From Rhynochetos jubatus (lineage: Eukaryota; Chordata; Aves; Eurypygiformes; Rhynochetidae), in assembly GCA_027574665.1 (NCBI GenBank), contig CM050655.1, positions 6,882,001 through 6,946,000 of the forward strand: 64,000 nucleotides of DNA. The letters run 5' to 3'. The position numbers and the translations under genes are program-made. Each line of letters starts with the position of its first letter. Within the stretch, counting starts at the first letter, position 1. The notes beneath the pieces were generated by a model. That model made no database searches. It worked only from the letters and a program-made list of their open reading frames with translations, and had not been told where the DNA came from. This document shows positions 41,890-53,690 of this stretch, piece after piece.

Positions 41890-42790
41890 ACTGAGGTAGA
41901 GATTACTTGGGAGGATCCAACAGGTTGCATCTGAGGGTGCTGAGGACATCAAATGTGTCCTTGACAGGCCACTCTGCCATCTTTAGAAGTTCATGGAGAT
42001 CAGGGGAAGTGCCCAACACCGTGAGAAAGCACCTTCAGAAGAAACATCAAGAAGTCAATGTGGGGATTTACAGGCCAGACCACCTCTCTTTAAGTCAGAA
42101 AATCATGGAGTGAGTCCTCTTTGAACACATTTTTGGGCACATAAAGGAGAATAAGGTGACTGGGAACAGTCAGCATAGATCTACTGAGGATACATCATGC
42201 TTAACCAACCTGATTGCCTTCTGTGACAAAGTGACCACATTTGTGGATGAGGAAAGAGCAATAGATATCATTTACTCTGACAATGCTTTCAACATCGTCT
42301 CTCACATTATTCTTGATAGGTCATTACAGTCTGGAAGGATGGATTAAAAAAACGGTTGGATGATCAGACTCAGAAGGTGATGGTAAATATGTTATTCTCT
42401 ATCTGGATGCCTGTGACAAGTGAAGCACTGCAGGGATGAATCCTGAGACCTGCCCTGTTTAACATCTTTATCAGTGCCACGGAAGAGGTGACAGAGTGCA
42501 AGCTATTCAAATTTGCAGATAACACTAAAATGAGGACAAGAATCAATACACAAGAGCAGGGCTGCTATCTGTATAGGCTGGAAGAATGTCCCACAAGGAC
42601 AGCCCATCAGTGCTCCAGGTTGCCCAGAGGAGTTGTGCTATCTCCATCCTTGGAAGTTTCCAATATGTGACTGGTTCAAGGCCCGAGCAACCTGATCTGA
42701 TCCGAGGGCAACTGCTTTAAGGAGGTTGGACTAGATCCTTCCTGAGGTCCCTTCTGACCTGAACTATGCTGTGATCCTATCCTGCATGTA
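41890..42790 (+). mobile_element. Decayed CR1 LINE with internal deletion, 3' end kept
   Basis: A sense CR1 retrotransposon copy, 5'-truncated. The left part covers the reverse-transcriptase region: the words for SGEVP, YRP and QKIME, then CLTNLIAFCDKVTTFVDE (from 42,198), then the box normally written FADD, here FADN at 42,512-42,523, so the second catalytic Asp codon is changed. From about 42,580 the sequence jumps to the CR1 3' end: 'caggttgcccagagg' (42,615-42,630) and 'aggttggactagatcctt' (from 42,722), ending in the usual 'ctatgctgtgatcctat' tail. The part between, roughly 1 kb in full elements, is missing. Frame breaks and stops make it non-functional. The style is close to the avian CR1 families. 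Confidence 0.9.
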
Positions 42791-45700
42791 GGAGTATTTC
42801 ATTAGGTGGCTCGCAGGTTATGAAAACAAAAACATATTCAGCTGTCTTCATGCACAGAGAAGAGAAAACTTCAGGGTAGATTTTGAGCAAGCAGAGCTGG
42901 GCTGGCTACAGTTCTGATAATGGTTCTACATCTCAAAGTTAAAGGTGACCGAGACACTTCTACCTTCCTGTACTCCTGAAAAATGTTTTGAAGTTGGTAG
43001 ACAACTGTACCAGGCACTTGTCTCTTGTCCACATCCACATGTCTGCCACCCTGAAAACTGCTCTCTGGGAGAAGTCTCAAACAGGCGCAATTTGCTTTAG
43101 GAAAACACCCAAACCTCAAATCAAAACCATATGGTATCAACAAGAAACTTAACGTTGACCACAAGGTAAGATAGAGTAACAATTAAATCGTTGTACAGAC
43201 ATGTCAAACACCACCACCAATACTCTTCTTTATACTGTTGTAGAGCCTTGCTCTAGGAAAAAAAACCAAACAATCCCCTCTCCACCAAAAAACCCCACAA
43301 CAAAACCCCAGCAACTAAACAAAACACTGTAATTAAATGAGAGCTAAATGGAACTGGAAACTGTCATCTTTTTAAACTTGGATTAGTAGGATACCTTTTT
43401 TCCCCCTGAACAAATTTCCTTTGTCTAGCAGTTGCCACCTTGTGAGTTAAATTCACATCCATTGTAAAGAGTCTATTGAGTGCAATGTTGAATGTAAGTT
43501 CAGCATATAAAAAGCAAATGCTTTTTTCTTCTTAGTCCAGGGTAATATTCTCTTTTACCTAATCCTTCTCTACTCTAATAGTCTTCTCTCTCCACTCCTC
43601 ATCTCCTATTATCACCTCCTGTCCTCAAACCGTTTATTGTACGCAGGAGAAGAAACCTATTCCTGCCAAATTCTCTTTTCCATTCTTTTTTAACAGTACA
43701 GTGTGTTAAGAGACTCTTAATGTCACGCAGCTTTCACATGACTATAATGTTCTGAAACTGTCCCTCCCCGCATTGACATTTCCCGGGCAGGAAAATGTCG
43801 TTCAAAAGTTTGGTGCAAGTCTTTTTGGATTTATCAGAGTGACATAAGACTGAGGGTAAAAACCAAATACCTTTTGTGGTGGGAAAAAGGCCCTCAAACG
43901 GTGTTTTGGTTCTGAAAATAAGAGACTCTTGCCTTTTCATCTGACAAGTAAAAAAAGCTCTTAATATAACTTGGTTACTGCTTGTGGGAAAGGAGACAGT
44001 AAATTGACAGTCATATCTAACAGGCATCACCGAAAATTTATGTATATGGCAATCAAAATGGTCTTAAAATAACTGAAGTCCTTCAATAATTTTCTGGTAA
44101 ATTATGAAAGTGTGATAAAAGCTTTCTATTTTTTTCTAATATTTAAACCTTTTTTTTAGCACTTATGACCAGGGGAAAAATGCTATAAAAGGGAAAATAA
44201 GCATTTTTTACTAAAAACAGAACAGCCAAGAAAAATAGTCAATGCTGATTTGTTTAAATTTAAATAACAGCTTGAATAAAATCAGAAAAATGCTGAAAAG
44301 CAACTGCAGATTTATGGGCTGTGATATAACTACCCACAACAAATTCATTAGTCAACCTAAACTGTCTCCTAAAAATCATGCTTACTTATGTTTGAAAAGA
44401 GAGCATCAAACTTAAAATGAAACCATTTTAAAATGGGGAAAAGGAGAACAACAGAAAAATTGCGCTAACTATAGACAACCTATAACCCCAAACTCCAGGC
44501 AGAAGTAGAGCCAGTGGTCTGAACAGGGCACGTTTAGTTGCAAACTGTTAGAATGTTTAAAGTACCTGACCATAATTGGAGTCTTCTGAGCCCGTTACTG
44601 TAATTTACTCCTTTCTCATCACCTGAAGGGCTTCCTGCAGGGTAAGGAATGCAATTTCTTGCTGAAGGGTGACTACAGCTTGAGGGATTCTGGGTCTCAG
44701 AACCAACAATAGCAACAGTCTCTTGCGGCAAGAGCTGTGTTCACGCAGATAGCTTTTGGTCCTAATTTGAATCTTTCTTTTGCCCTAGTGAAGATTAATC
44801 AGCAATTACTGATTATCAGTCACTTGTTCTTTCTGTATCACGTTCAGGCCTGCCTACTCAGAGACCGAATAAAAGGACAGAAATCTGCTACAAGCAATAT
44901 CTGACAATGCCTCAGCACTATTTGAGCAAGTCCTTAAAATATGGGAAAGATTTTTGAATTAGAATTTTGAAGTGTAATCCATATATTTGAAGTGTAGCTT
45001 TTACTGATTTGATAATTTTTTTGAACTAGTGTTAACAACACAGTCAGCAATACAACATCCATTTGCCTTATGGATCCCAAATCTGCAAAGCAAGATCATA
45101 CTTATCAGTGTTTAAGAATATACTTTGAGTGTAAAAAAACCCAACCAAACTAAAAAATCTATTTACTCTACTACTACATCAGTGTGGAAAGTTTACATAA
45201 ATACCTAAATGTTTGGACTGAAAAATTTAATGTCATTTTCTGACTGATAACCTTTCGACACTATGCCCAGATATTGAGCTTTATGTTAGAAATGTGCCGC
45301 ATTAGCATCTCTGATCTTACTTTACAAACCAGCAAGTACCAAATTACTCAAAAGAAAAATCAACACTGGTCATGCCGGTGTTCAACAGGCTTGAAGTCAA
45401 CGACAAACAAGCAAGGCTGTACTCTTTTCGGAAGTAAAACTCACTTGGAGAGTACTGAGAGGGGGGCAGGCTATGCTATTGTACAGGCCAAGTATTTGTA
45501 CTCGTTCCCAGGGAATTCCTTTGCTGGCATACTGCATCAAAAAATACAATAAACTGAAGGCCAGGGGGGAGCGACAGGCTCTGTAGAAAAGGGCAAATGA
45601 AGAGGGGACTAAAAGAACTGGAACCATTTAGTTCCAAGAGGGATATGAAAGACAGTTAAGATTTGTTTTGAAATACGGCTTCTTTATAAAAAGCTCACTT

Positions 45701-48700
45701 TTGAGACTTACTGTATCTTAAAGACTTTTATTTAGACGTGAATACTTGTATGAAGAAAATATAATTAGACATTTCATAATATCTACCTTAAATGATAAAC
45801 ATTTTTTTTATATAATTTGGGTATGAACTGAAATGAAATGGGCTCTAAATATTATAATCCCAATTTAGATAACTTTTCCTGTACCCTAAGAGACAGATCT
45901 TTATCAACTATATGAATCATTTTTATTACTTTCCAAAAAAGCCTCCTATGTGCTGTGTGGAAGGACAACAAGAAAATCATCTTCCTCTTGCCCTACAAAA
46001 TTCCAATTATTTTATAATGTAAGAAGAAATTAATCTCTTCCTCTCCCTTTTTGCTCATAAAGTTCATATTTTGACATGTTATATATCTGTATTATTGAAC
46101 CAATTTCAATAAAGAACAAGAATTACATGAAGGAAAATTGAAACCTCTCTGAAGTTGAATGCAGCCTACGTGACATGCAGAAATTGGGCAGAGACAACGG
46201 AATCATGTAATTATTGAAGTCATCACCACCAGTCAAAAACTGGATTGTTCAATAAAAAGGTCTGCAAAGATACTGATTACATCTGGGACTGGAGCATCTC
46301 CTTGGAGTAGTTCACATAAAAACAACATACCAAAAGAAAGTCCTGGGCCTAAGGATACATTGAGTTGTTTAAGAGTACGAAATTCCCAACTTGCTTAGAT
46401 CTAGGATACATCTAGATTTCAGATTTCTTCAAAATATTAGTAGCTAATGAAGACATTCGTCTTCACTCATTGATTCAGACATACCTACTTCTTACAAGCA
46501 AGCCATTTCATCGGTCTGAGAGACATACTCTAAAAATCTTAATGTCAAACCTTGAGGATTGAGTTCCAACTCTAAGACAATTTAGGAAAGCTAAAGCAAC
46601 ACTTGTGCCTCACTGAGAGCAAGCTGATATCATGAAAAGAAAGAAGGGGCTGCCCCTACTAACTGCTGTAAAAGATGCTATTATTCAAGTCTCCATAAGC
46701 ACCTTGGGAAATGGAAAAAATCAGTACTTACAGTTGAAAGATTTTATAGAAAATTCTTACTTATTTCAAATATAATTCAGAATTTGGTCTTCAAGTGGGC
46801 TTGCTAGGATATTGAGAACATTAAGATCTCATCTCATAGACACTGATTTCTGTGCCAACAGCATTTAATCTTCGGAAATAGATTAAATGGTAAATTTAAC
46901 CTACTCTAAATATCACTGAGATGTCAATTCCTAATAATAATATTAGGTTCGTTAATGTAGAAGCTACCTATACAAACTAGGCTTAAGACTTTTAAGATTC
47001 TTCCTGAAAACAAGAGGGTTGAATTCTAGAATTCTTACCAGGCAGATTAACTGTTGGTTCAGTGCCGTCCACGGCAGTCACAGCCTGGCTCTAGCCCACC
47101 ATTCACAAGGCAGCAAAGTTCAGCTGCAGCACCCAGAAACCTACCCATGCTTTTCTGAATTGCCATTTAGTGGGACCACACTCTACTCTAAAGAGACCAA
47201 CATCCCCAGGTGACTGAGGGGTACTTTGATGCTGAACTACTCCAGACTCAGGTTAGCTTTGCACATATCCAGCTGATGTAGGCATCCAGCAAGATGCCTA
47301 AGGTTGAACTGTGGAAAACTTCAGGTTGCATTTAGTCTTCACAGAAATTAACGCTGAGATTGTAACAGTTTTGTTGAGCATGGCGTGCAAACTGCAAATA
47401 CACAGGGTATCAGCATATCCTTCTGAGTATCTGTGTATGTCTCAGAAAAGGGGAAAGACACTCAGACTCTTACAAAAATGTTCTCTGCTCATGCATGACC
47501 GTTAAAATGGATAGTAATTCCCTGCAATAATTTGTTCTATAGTACCCAGTATGCTTCCTAAAAATTTCAGAATGCTTTGCCTCACCGATTTTGAATGTGC
47601 CGTGTATTTTCGCTGACAGAAATATTCCGTCTGTGAGTGAATGTCACATACTTTCAAGCACCATCCTTAAATTTTTATTGTGGTGTGGTAACTTAGCATT
47701 GGGCACAGTAAACCAACAAAAACTCCAATTAGCCTTAATACCCTGCTGTGGGTATTTTATTTTCTTGTGTATTCTCTCTGCCCAGGCTTACACTAGACTG
47801 TTGTATGTGGCTTACCTCTGACAACATTTTCTGTGATCTACGTCTACAGTGATGAATACAGTCAACACTGAAGTCATCCTCAAGCCCTGAAAAGCCAACC
47901 ATCCCCACTGTAAATCCTTTTGGAGAGGATTCTAAGCCTGGAAACTTGCTGAGCTTATGAACTGGAAACAAAATCTACTCTTCCCAACTTCCCTCCTCTC
48001 ACCCCACACTCTCAGATTCTTATTTCAATAGATCTCTGAGAAACAATCATAACGTTTCAATTCCACTGTTTCCCTTTCTTTTACTACCAGCCATAAAAAC
48101 AGACCATCCCAAAAGGACATTCATGCAGTAAACAGCACAGTGTGTACAAGAGTTCAGTTTCACAAGACATTATAAAAACCCCGTTAAATATTAGTTACAT
48201 GTTATTAGAAAATCAGGAAAGGATGGTTCACATGACTCAGCTCAGGCAACAGTCAGCTTAACCAGAAATGGAAATATAGATGGTCCATGGAAAGAGAGAC
48301 TAACTCCATAAATAACATAAATGCTTCACTGTATCCTAATGAAGTATTTTTCAATGTTCTGATTGTTTCTTTCTAGCTCTTTCAACGTGAAAATTGCATA
48401 TTCTACTCTGTTAAATTCTTGCTTTACTTCTCAATGACTTCTTTTCTAAAATGTCTGTCACACCAGAGTACACAGTGGTATTTCAAAAACCATAATGTTG
48501 ATTAACGTCCCTTCGATTTTTATTCACACAGTTCCTGCAACAGCCGCAGCTAAGCACATGGACATGCATAACCTTGACCTGTAGGTATCATTTAGTCTTG
48601 AAATAGTCACCGAGACATAGGCTCACAGGTAAGCTGCTCATCTGGTTTTGTAAGTATTGTGAAGAGGAGCTCTGAGGGATTTTGTTGGTTTGTTTTTCTC

Positions 48701-49247
48701 CTTAACTGTGGTAAACAACTGAAAAATAATTAAATATAGTTGTCTCTATAAAACCAATTTTAATAATTGGCTTGGTTTTCCTTTGAGAATTTTAGTTATT
48801 CCTGGCACTAAACAATACTGAAAACAAACCTTTCTACCTCACTGTTCTAAATGTGCTGGTAGTGGGCAACTGAAAATCTCCAGGAGGAGGGGAAAAAAAA
48901 GAAAGTGACCAAACCAACTATTTACTGAATTAAATTCAACCAGTACACGCACCAAAAGCAGGGAGACTAAAGGGTGACTTTGGTCAATGCACTGTTAAAA
49001 ACCAGACCTGCAGTTGTAAATCAATTATAGACTTTACTTGAGAACATCTGATCTGAAGAAAGGCCTTACTCTCTCTACTACCAGAGTGCTGAGGAATCCA
49101 CTGTGTAGCTAGTTGTCTCTCAGAAAATTCCAAAGTCCAGCTCAAGCAGAGAGACTCCCGATGCTCCCTGCACATCCATAAGGGTTATGGCGTAACAGTG
49201 CTCTATTTTTGTTCAGGTATTTCATTGTTAGGCAAGTCATGAGCTTC
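42791..49247. other. Unique noncoding DNA, no gene recognised
   Basis: AT-rich sequence without a recognisable gene or transposon. An A/C-rich low-complexity patch at 43,257-43,330 is listed separately. A near-palindrome ccaattttaataattgg lies at 48,754-48,770. A splice-site-like pair at 48,531 and 48,629 is discussed among the findings; the enclosed sequence has stops in all three plus frames. Confidence 0.6.
43257..43330. repeat. A/C-rich low-complexity tract
   Basis: Runs of A4 to A7 separated by CC, CCC or CCCC give an irregular CAAAACCCC-like texture over about 75 bases. It is the complement type of the G/T runs elsewhere in the window. There is no fixed repeat unit. Confidence 0.75.
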
Positions 49248-49305
49248 TTGGGATAGTCCATACAGTTGGGATAGTCAATACAGACTTGGGATAGTTAATA
49301 CAAGA
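49248..49305. repeat. Three-copy 18-20-bp minisatellite
   Basis: Three consecutive units start with ttgggatagt at 49,248, 49,266 and 49,286. Units two and three are 20 bases and unit one is 18, lacking the last two bases. After the shared start the units read ccatacag, caatacagac and taatacaaga, so each has diverged by a few substitutions. Flanks are unique sequence. Confidence 0.9.
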
Positions 49306-50960
49306 AAGAAAGTCCGTAAGAGGTCAGGAAAAATCCACACCAGAGATTATCAAACCTTTTAACAGCCAACAGTTAAAAAAGCCCTACCATTTTACACATG
49401 CTTCTGGATACTGAAGAGGAAAAGCTATTCCCCTCTCTTCAGTCTGAAATGCTGCACTGGGTTACAGCCCGCAGTGACACAGCAGTTGGTGTCTCAAATG
49501 AGTCTCAGCCATGTGCTGGTTAGTACTAACAGTCTTCACACTTACACTTTCTCTACTCCACAGTTATTAAAGTTTAGCTAGAAATAAGAATTTTATCCCA
49601 TTCAACATTCTATCAGATGGTTTCTATATAGTATCCAGTATAATGATCAGCCTTTGCTGATTATTGATGCTTGTCAACTGTGCACATTGGAACGACTCTG
49701 AATTCTCAGGCAGTGATACAACAAAGCTTCCACCTTCCCTGGAAATATTTCTGCCACAGGAATCTCAGGAAACCATCTGATGATGTAGAACAGGGAAACA
49801 TTCCACCTGTGCATGGAATGACAGATACTCTGCTCCTACTGTCCATCTCCTTCTCCAAATGTTGCGATGTCCAGGCTGACACGGGCGTGAGTCTGTCAGA
49901 ATATATCCTGGATCATTACACCGTATCAGATTTTGAAGATAAACATCTTGGTCAATAGCACAGATCATACCCACTCCTCCTGGCATTTTCTGTACTCTCT
50001 AACAAGATTTACGGGGGTAATAAGGCCAGCTCAACGTAAATAGCACCGAAAAGCAAAAATACTGTAACTCTGTTTTAATATACTTACTGTAACAATAACT
50101 TGGCAAAGACACCCAATTTCATGCTTCTCAGATGGCATTTTCATAGCACCTCAGTAGCCCAAAAAACCTACAGCTACAGTTTGCCCAGTGGCAGATGTCT
50201 TTTTGTACAATGATAGTACATGGCAGGTCACAACAGTTCCTGATCCAGAGAACTTCCCAGTGCTGGTTTCCGTTGCACAGTTTCACTACCTGCCACTGCA
50301 TGGTTCTGACGCATGTTTGTGTTCATGAGAGATCAGATGTCTATGCTTACCATGTGTAGACTGCCTGATGCATTCCTTCATGCCAGCTAGTGGGTTGTTT
50401 TTCCTCAAGTTCCTTTTTAGGGACATTTTATTACCCATTTCAATCCCATTTAAGCATTTACTCCATTACTTGACATGACAAGTTACATTTAAGTAAGCAC
50501 AATTAAAACCAGCTAGGAAAGCACCGTCGGTTACACAGCTAAATCTCCAGGCAAATTCCCAGGGAAGTCCACGGGATCTGGGCCATGCTATGACCATTAC
50601 AATACCATTCTCATTAGCACCCTGCACTGCAGCACCAGGTGCTAGACAAAGACTAAAACTCCCTTTCAAATCCAATCTTGGCTCTAGAAATGGTATAAGA
50701 TAGGAGACAGCAGACAGAAACAGACCCACAGGGAAGCACAATGCAACGCTGTACTGATGCTCAGCGCTGCAGACACAACAACACCAGAGCTTCCGCAGCC
50801 TCATCGTGGTGGAATCGTTTTACAGCCATCATCAAGGAGAGAAACATAAAGAACAGCTCCTCCTGAGAGCGAGGAGCAGCGGGGCAGAAGGGACAAAGGT
50901 GCGTCTTCTAAATGGAACGTGTAGGTGGGGGGCTGGCATGAAAGATTTACCCCACTCAGT
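49306..50960. other. Unique noncoding DNA, no gene recognised
   Basis: The only long frame is 112 codons on the minus strand (50,466-50,804). It contains a hydrophobic stretch after a Cys-rich start but matches nothing I know, and no start or splice context supports it. No repeats recognised. Confidence 0.55.
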
Positions 50961-51055
50961 AATCATCATTTTGTAGGTGAGGGAATGGTATCATTTTAAT
51001 AAGGCAAAAAGTAACCTACATGGGCACTAGAGAGACAAGCCCGTATTTGTGTAAC
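50961..51055 (-). repeat. MIR (CORE-SINE) relic
   Basis: The plus strand follows the reverse complement of MIR over about 95 bases. 'atcatcattttgtaggtgaggg' can be laid on tatccccattttacagatgagg, then 'aaagtaacctacatgggcac' on the agtaacttgcccaaggtcac part, then 'agcccgtatttg' on the agccgggattcg part. The words are in the right order with near-consensus spacing, so this is the better of the two MIR candidates here. The match is from memory of the consensus. Confidence 0.55.
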
Positions 51056-52249
51056 ACTTAGAGCAGTAGTCTAAGAAATTCCCTCCCTCACAGTAACAGG
51101 AATTCAGCTGTGAAAACTCTGTGTCTATATACACTGCACAGCTACCATTCCTACGTGCTCAGACTGCGCTCTGGTTCAAGGACAGAAAAAGAACGACACA
51201 AACAGATGACACCTTTGTTTCCTTCCCCTGATGGAATCATAAACTCGCAGGTTCAGCATGTCTCAGGTGCAGCCATGCTCTTCACTATTCCTCTTCAAGG
51301 AGAAAGCAAACAATACAAGAGGTACCTGTGCATCCCAAAGCACAGAAAGGTCATCGCCTGTTTTAAATGAGAGGGGAAGTCAGGCCTGCACCACTTTCAT
51401 GCAAGAAAAAGAAAGCTTCATGCTGAGAAAGGAAAATTAGTACCTTTTCTCCCTACACTCCATTTGCAGCTGTAATAGGCACAGGAACGTACAGCACAAA
51501 ACCATCTTACTTAGCTCTGCTGTTACTGGGTTGAACCCTTCCTTCCACTAAGTAAGCAAGCGGTGGAATCAGAGACACACTGATGCTCGCCCTCCAAAAA
51601 GGAAACCTGCTCCTTCTCACTATGGGATTTCAAAACAAGGCGGCATGTAATCACAGATGCTCTTGGGGAAGCAGAAGAGGCTTTGCTTATGCAAATCGTA
51701 TTTCATCAGATCAGATCACTGATCAGATTTCTTCAGATCCCTCTGACTAATTCTCATTCCTAAAACTCTGTTTCTCTTGAAAAGAACACGCACAGCTGCC
51801 CCAGGCTGCCACCTCTTTAAACCTACACCGCTACCCAGCACCTGGCAGCGCTCACCTGGGGTAGTGAGAGGAGACAAAGGACTAATCCCTAGAAGCCAAA
51901 GCAGACTGACTCCATCTTCTGTTCATTTCCGAAGGTGAGAACATTTTGCAAGTGCTCCAGGCACACAGACGTGACACACTCCTCCTGCTGATCATCTCAA
52001 AAAAACAAAAGAAGTTGGCAACAAAGTCTGGAGACGTTTTTCATTCATCCCACGTCTCTTACACTACTACACCCTCATTTCCACTTCTGACACTTCTCCA
52101 CGCCCCCTCAGCCTGGAACATCACTCTGCAGAGCACTAAGAGAGAATACTGAACCAGGTGTGCAAGTTTCCTACTATCCCCTTTCTTCCTCAGTCTGGTG
52201 TTGTGGCTTTGCCATCTTGGATAGGTTCAGAAATCACCTGGGGTTTTCT
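51056..52249. other. Unique noncoding DNA, no gene recognised
   Basis: No gene or repeat recognised. Frames are 86 codons or shorter and show no family resemblance. The right end borders the antisense CR1 copy, whose exact 3' terminus I could not place; a further part of its 3' untranslated region could extend left of 52,250. Confidence 0.5.
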
Positions 52250-53455
52250 CTACCATGTTTCAAACCACCTCTCAGCTACGGAACACGGAACTCTTTTCTA
52301 GGCTGCAGAGTCAATTCGGTCATTTTCCACATGGAATATACTCCATCTCTGATCACGCTTGCTACCTCCATCTGCACCACGTCTAGTTTTACTACATCTT
52401 TCTGATGCAGTTTCACCAGAACTGCGCGTGTTAGTCAAAGTATGTTTATCACGGGAAAATGTGGCAACGCAATGACATTTTCTCATTCTGTTTTCTATTC
52501 CCACCATCATAATATTTAATATTTCTACTTACTGTCATCATTACTGAGCACAACTCTGGCACTTTCTCTGAACTATCAATTATAAACTTACATGTTATTG
52601 CTTACGTTCAAATCAGAAACAAGCAGTACTAAGGTGTTATTCTTTCCTGTGTGTATTATTTTGCAGGTTATTTACATTCAATTTCACTTGACATTTTATC
52701 ACTGAGTCACTCAGTATCGTGAGGTATTTCATCTCATGTTCATATTCAGGTCCTTCTTGTTACAATCTTGAATAACTCAATCCCATAAGAAAACCCCATC
52801 ATCACACTGTTTATCTCCTGACCATTTCTTCTGATCCCCAACGGGTTATTTATTCCTTCAACAAACACACAGTGGCTAAGTTTCTATAAAAATACTGGCA
52901 AAGGACCTTGTCAAATGCCTTTTTGAAAGTCCAAATAGATTATGTATCAGCAGGCTTTATCTTATCCACCTGCTTACCTACTCCTTCAGAAAAATGCAAT
53001 GGATTTGTGGGGCTCAACTTTCCCTCGGAATTGTGCTAACTTCTTCTCAACACATTGTATATATCTGTGTGTCGTTCTCTCTGTTTGTTATGGTTTCTAT
53101 CTTTTTCCCCCCACAACAGACATTAGGCCTCACGCCATTAGTGTTTTGACTTTCCTCTGGAGTCCTTATAAGAATGTGATTGGACACGCAACCCTTCTCC
53201 TTGTCAGGTACGAAGGCAGCAACTTCAGTGGAGAATTTCTTGAGAAATTTTGGGTGATAATATCTACTCCTGGCAGTTTCTTATCACATACTCCATCATT
53301 TATTTGGCAATGTCATTGACCAGAATTTCTCTCTGAGGACTACCAACTGACATGATCCCTTTAAATACACTTCCAGCACAGGTGGCTCCCCCATCTTCTG
53401 CATAGAGATGATGTGTAAAAAAAGTTCCTCTCCCTTGCCTTAAGCTCCATATTCC
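52250..53455 (-). mobile_element. Long antisense CR1 LINE relic
   Basis: About 1.2 kb aligns in order with the reverse complement of an older CR1 family: the 3' part at about 52,285-52,380 (words for the 'catctctgatcacgcttg' segment), 52,400-52,590, the 'cattcaatttcacttgacat' segment (52,675-52,694) and the segment at 52,906-52,937, which read on the minus strand gives FKKAFDK, the reverse-transcriptase A-F-D motif. It then runs on through the upstream reverse-transcriptase part to about 53,455. Stops and indels are frequent, so it is inactive. The 125-codon plus-strand frame at 52,942-53,319 lies inside it and is an antisense artefact. Wording is close to CR1 families known from turtles and early archosaurs; both ends are approximate. 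Confidence 0.75.
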
Positions 53456-53463
53456 TGTTGTGG

Positions 53464-53487
53464 TGTTTTGTTTTGTTTTGTTTTTTT
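53464..53487. repeat. (TTTTG)n microsatellite
   Basis: Three to four units of ttttg followed by a T7 run, directly to the right of the antisense CR1 copy and before a separate CR1 3' end. Short and imperfect. Confidence 0.85.
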
Positions 53488-53599
53488 AATCACAGCTTTT
53501 CTTTTATACCATTTTCAAGGTTTTGGGGGGTTTTGTTTATTATTCTGTTGCTTGTTTCAGGTTTTGGCCTGCTACACTGCAATGACATTTCACAGAAGT

Positions 53600-53690
53600 G
53601 AAGAAAACTCTAGGTAGGAAGGGACCATGCAGATCAGCCAGTTCAACCTTCTCTCAAAGCAGGACCCAAGTTAGGCTAGTCCAGCATCTT
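53600..53690 (-). mobile_element. Antisense CR1 3'-end fragment
   Basis: The stretch 'ggtaggaagggaccatgcag' and then 'agttcaaccttctctcaaag' with 'caggaccc' matches the reverse complement of the last 80-90 bases of CR1 (ggaagggacctc...tccaacc...tgctcaaagcagga). A CR1 3' end placed upstream of another antisense CR1 body part suggests a separate insertion in the same orientation rather than a continuation of the 52.25-53.46 kb copy. No further CR1 sequence could be aligned beyond about 53,690. Confidence 0.6.

Noticed and set aside
52942..53319. 125-codon plus-strand open frame
   Set aside because: Lies wholly inside the antisense CR1 copy and is the wrong strand for its reverse transcriptase.
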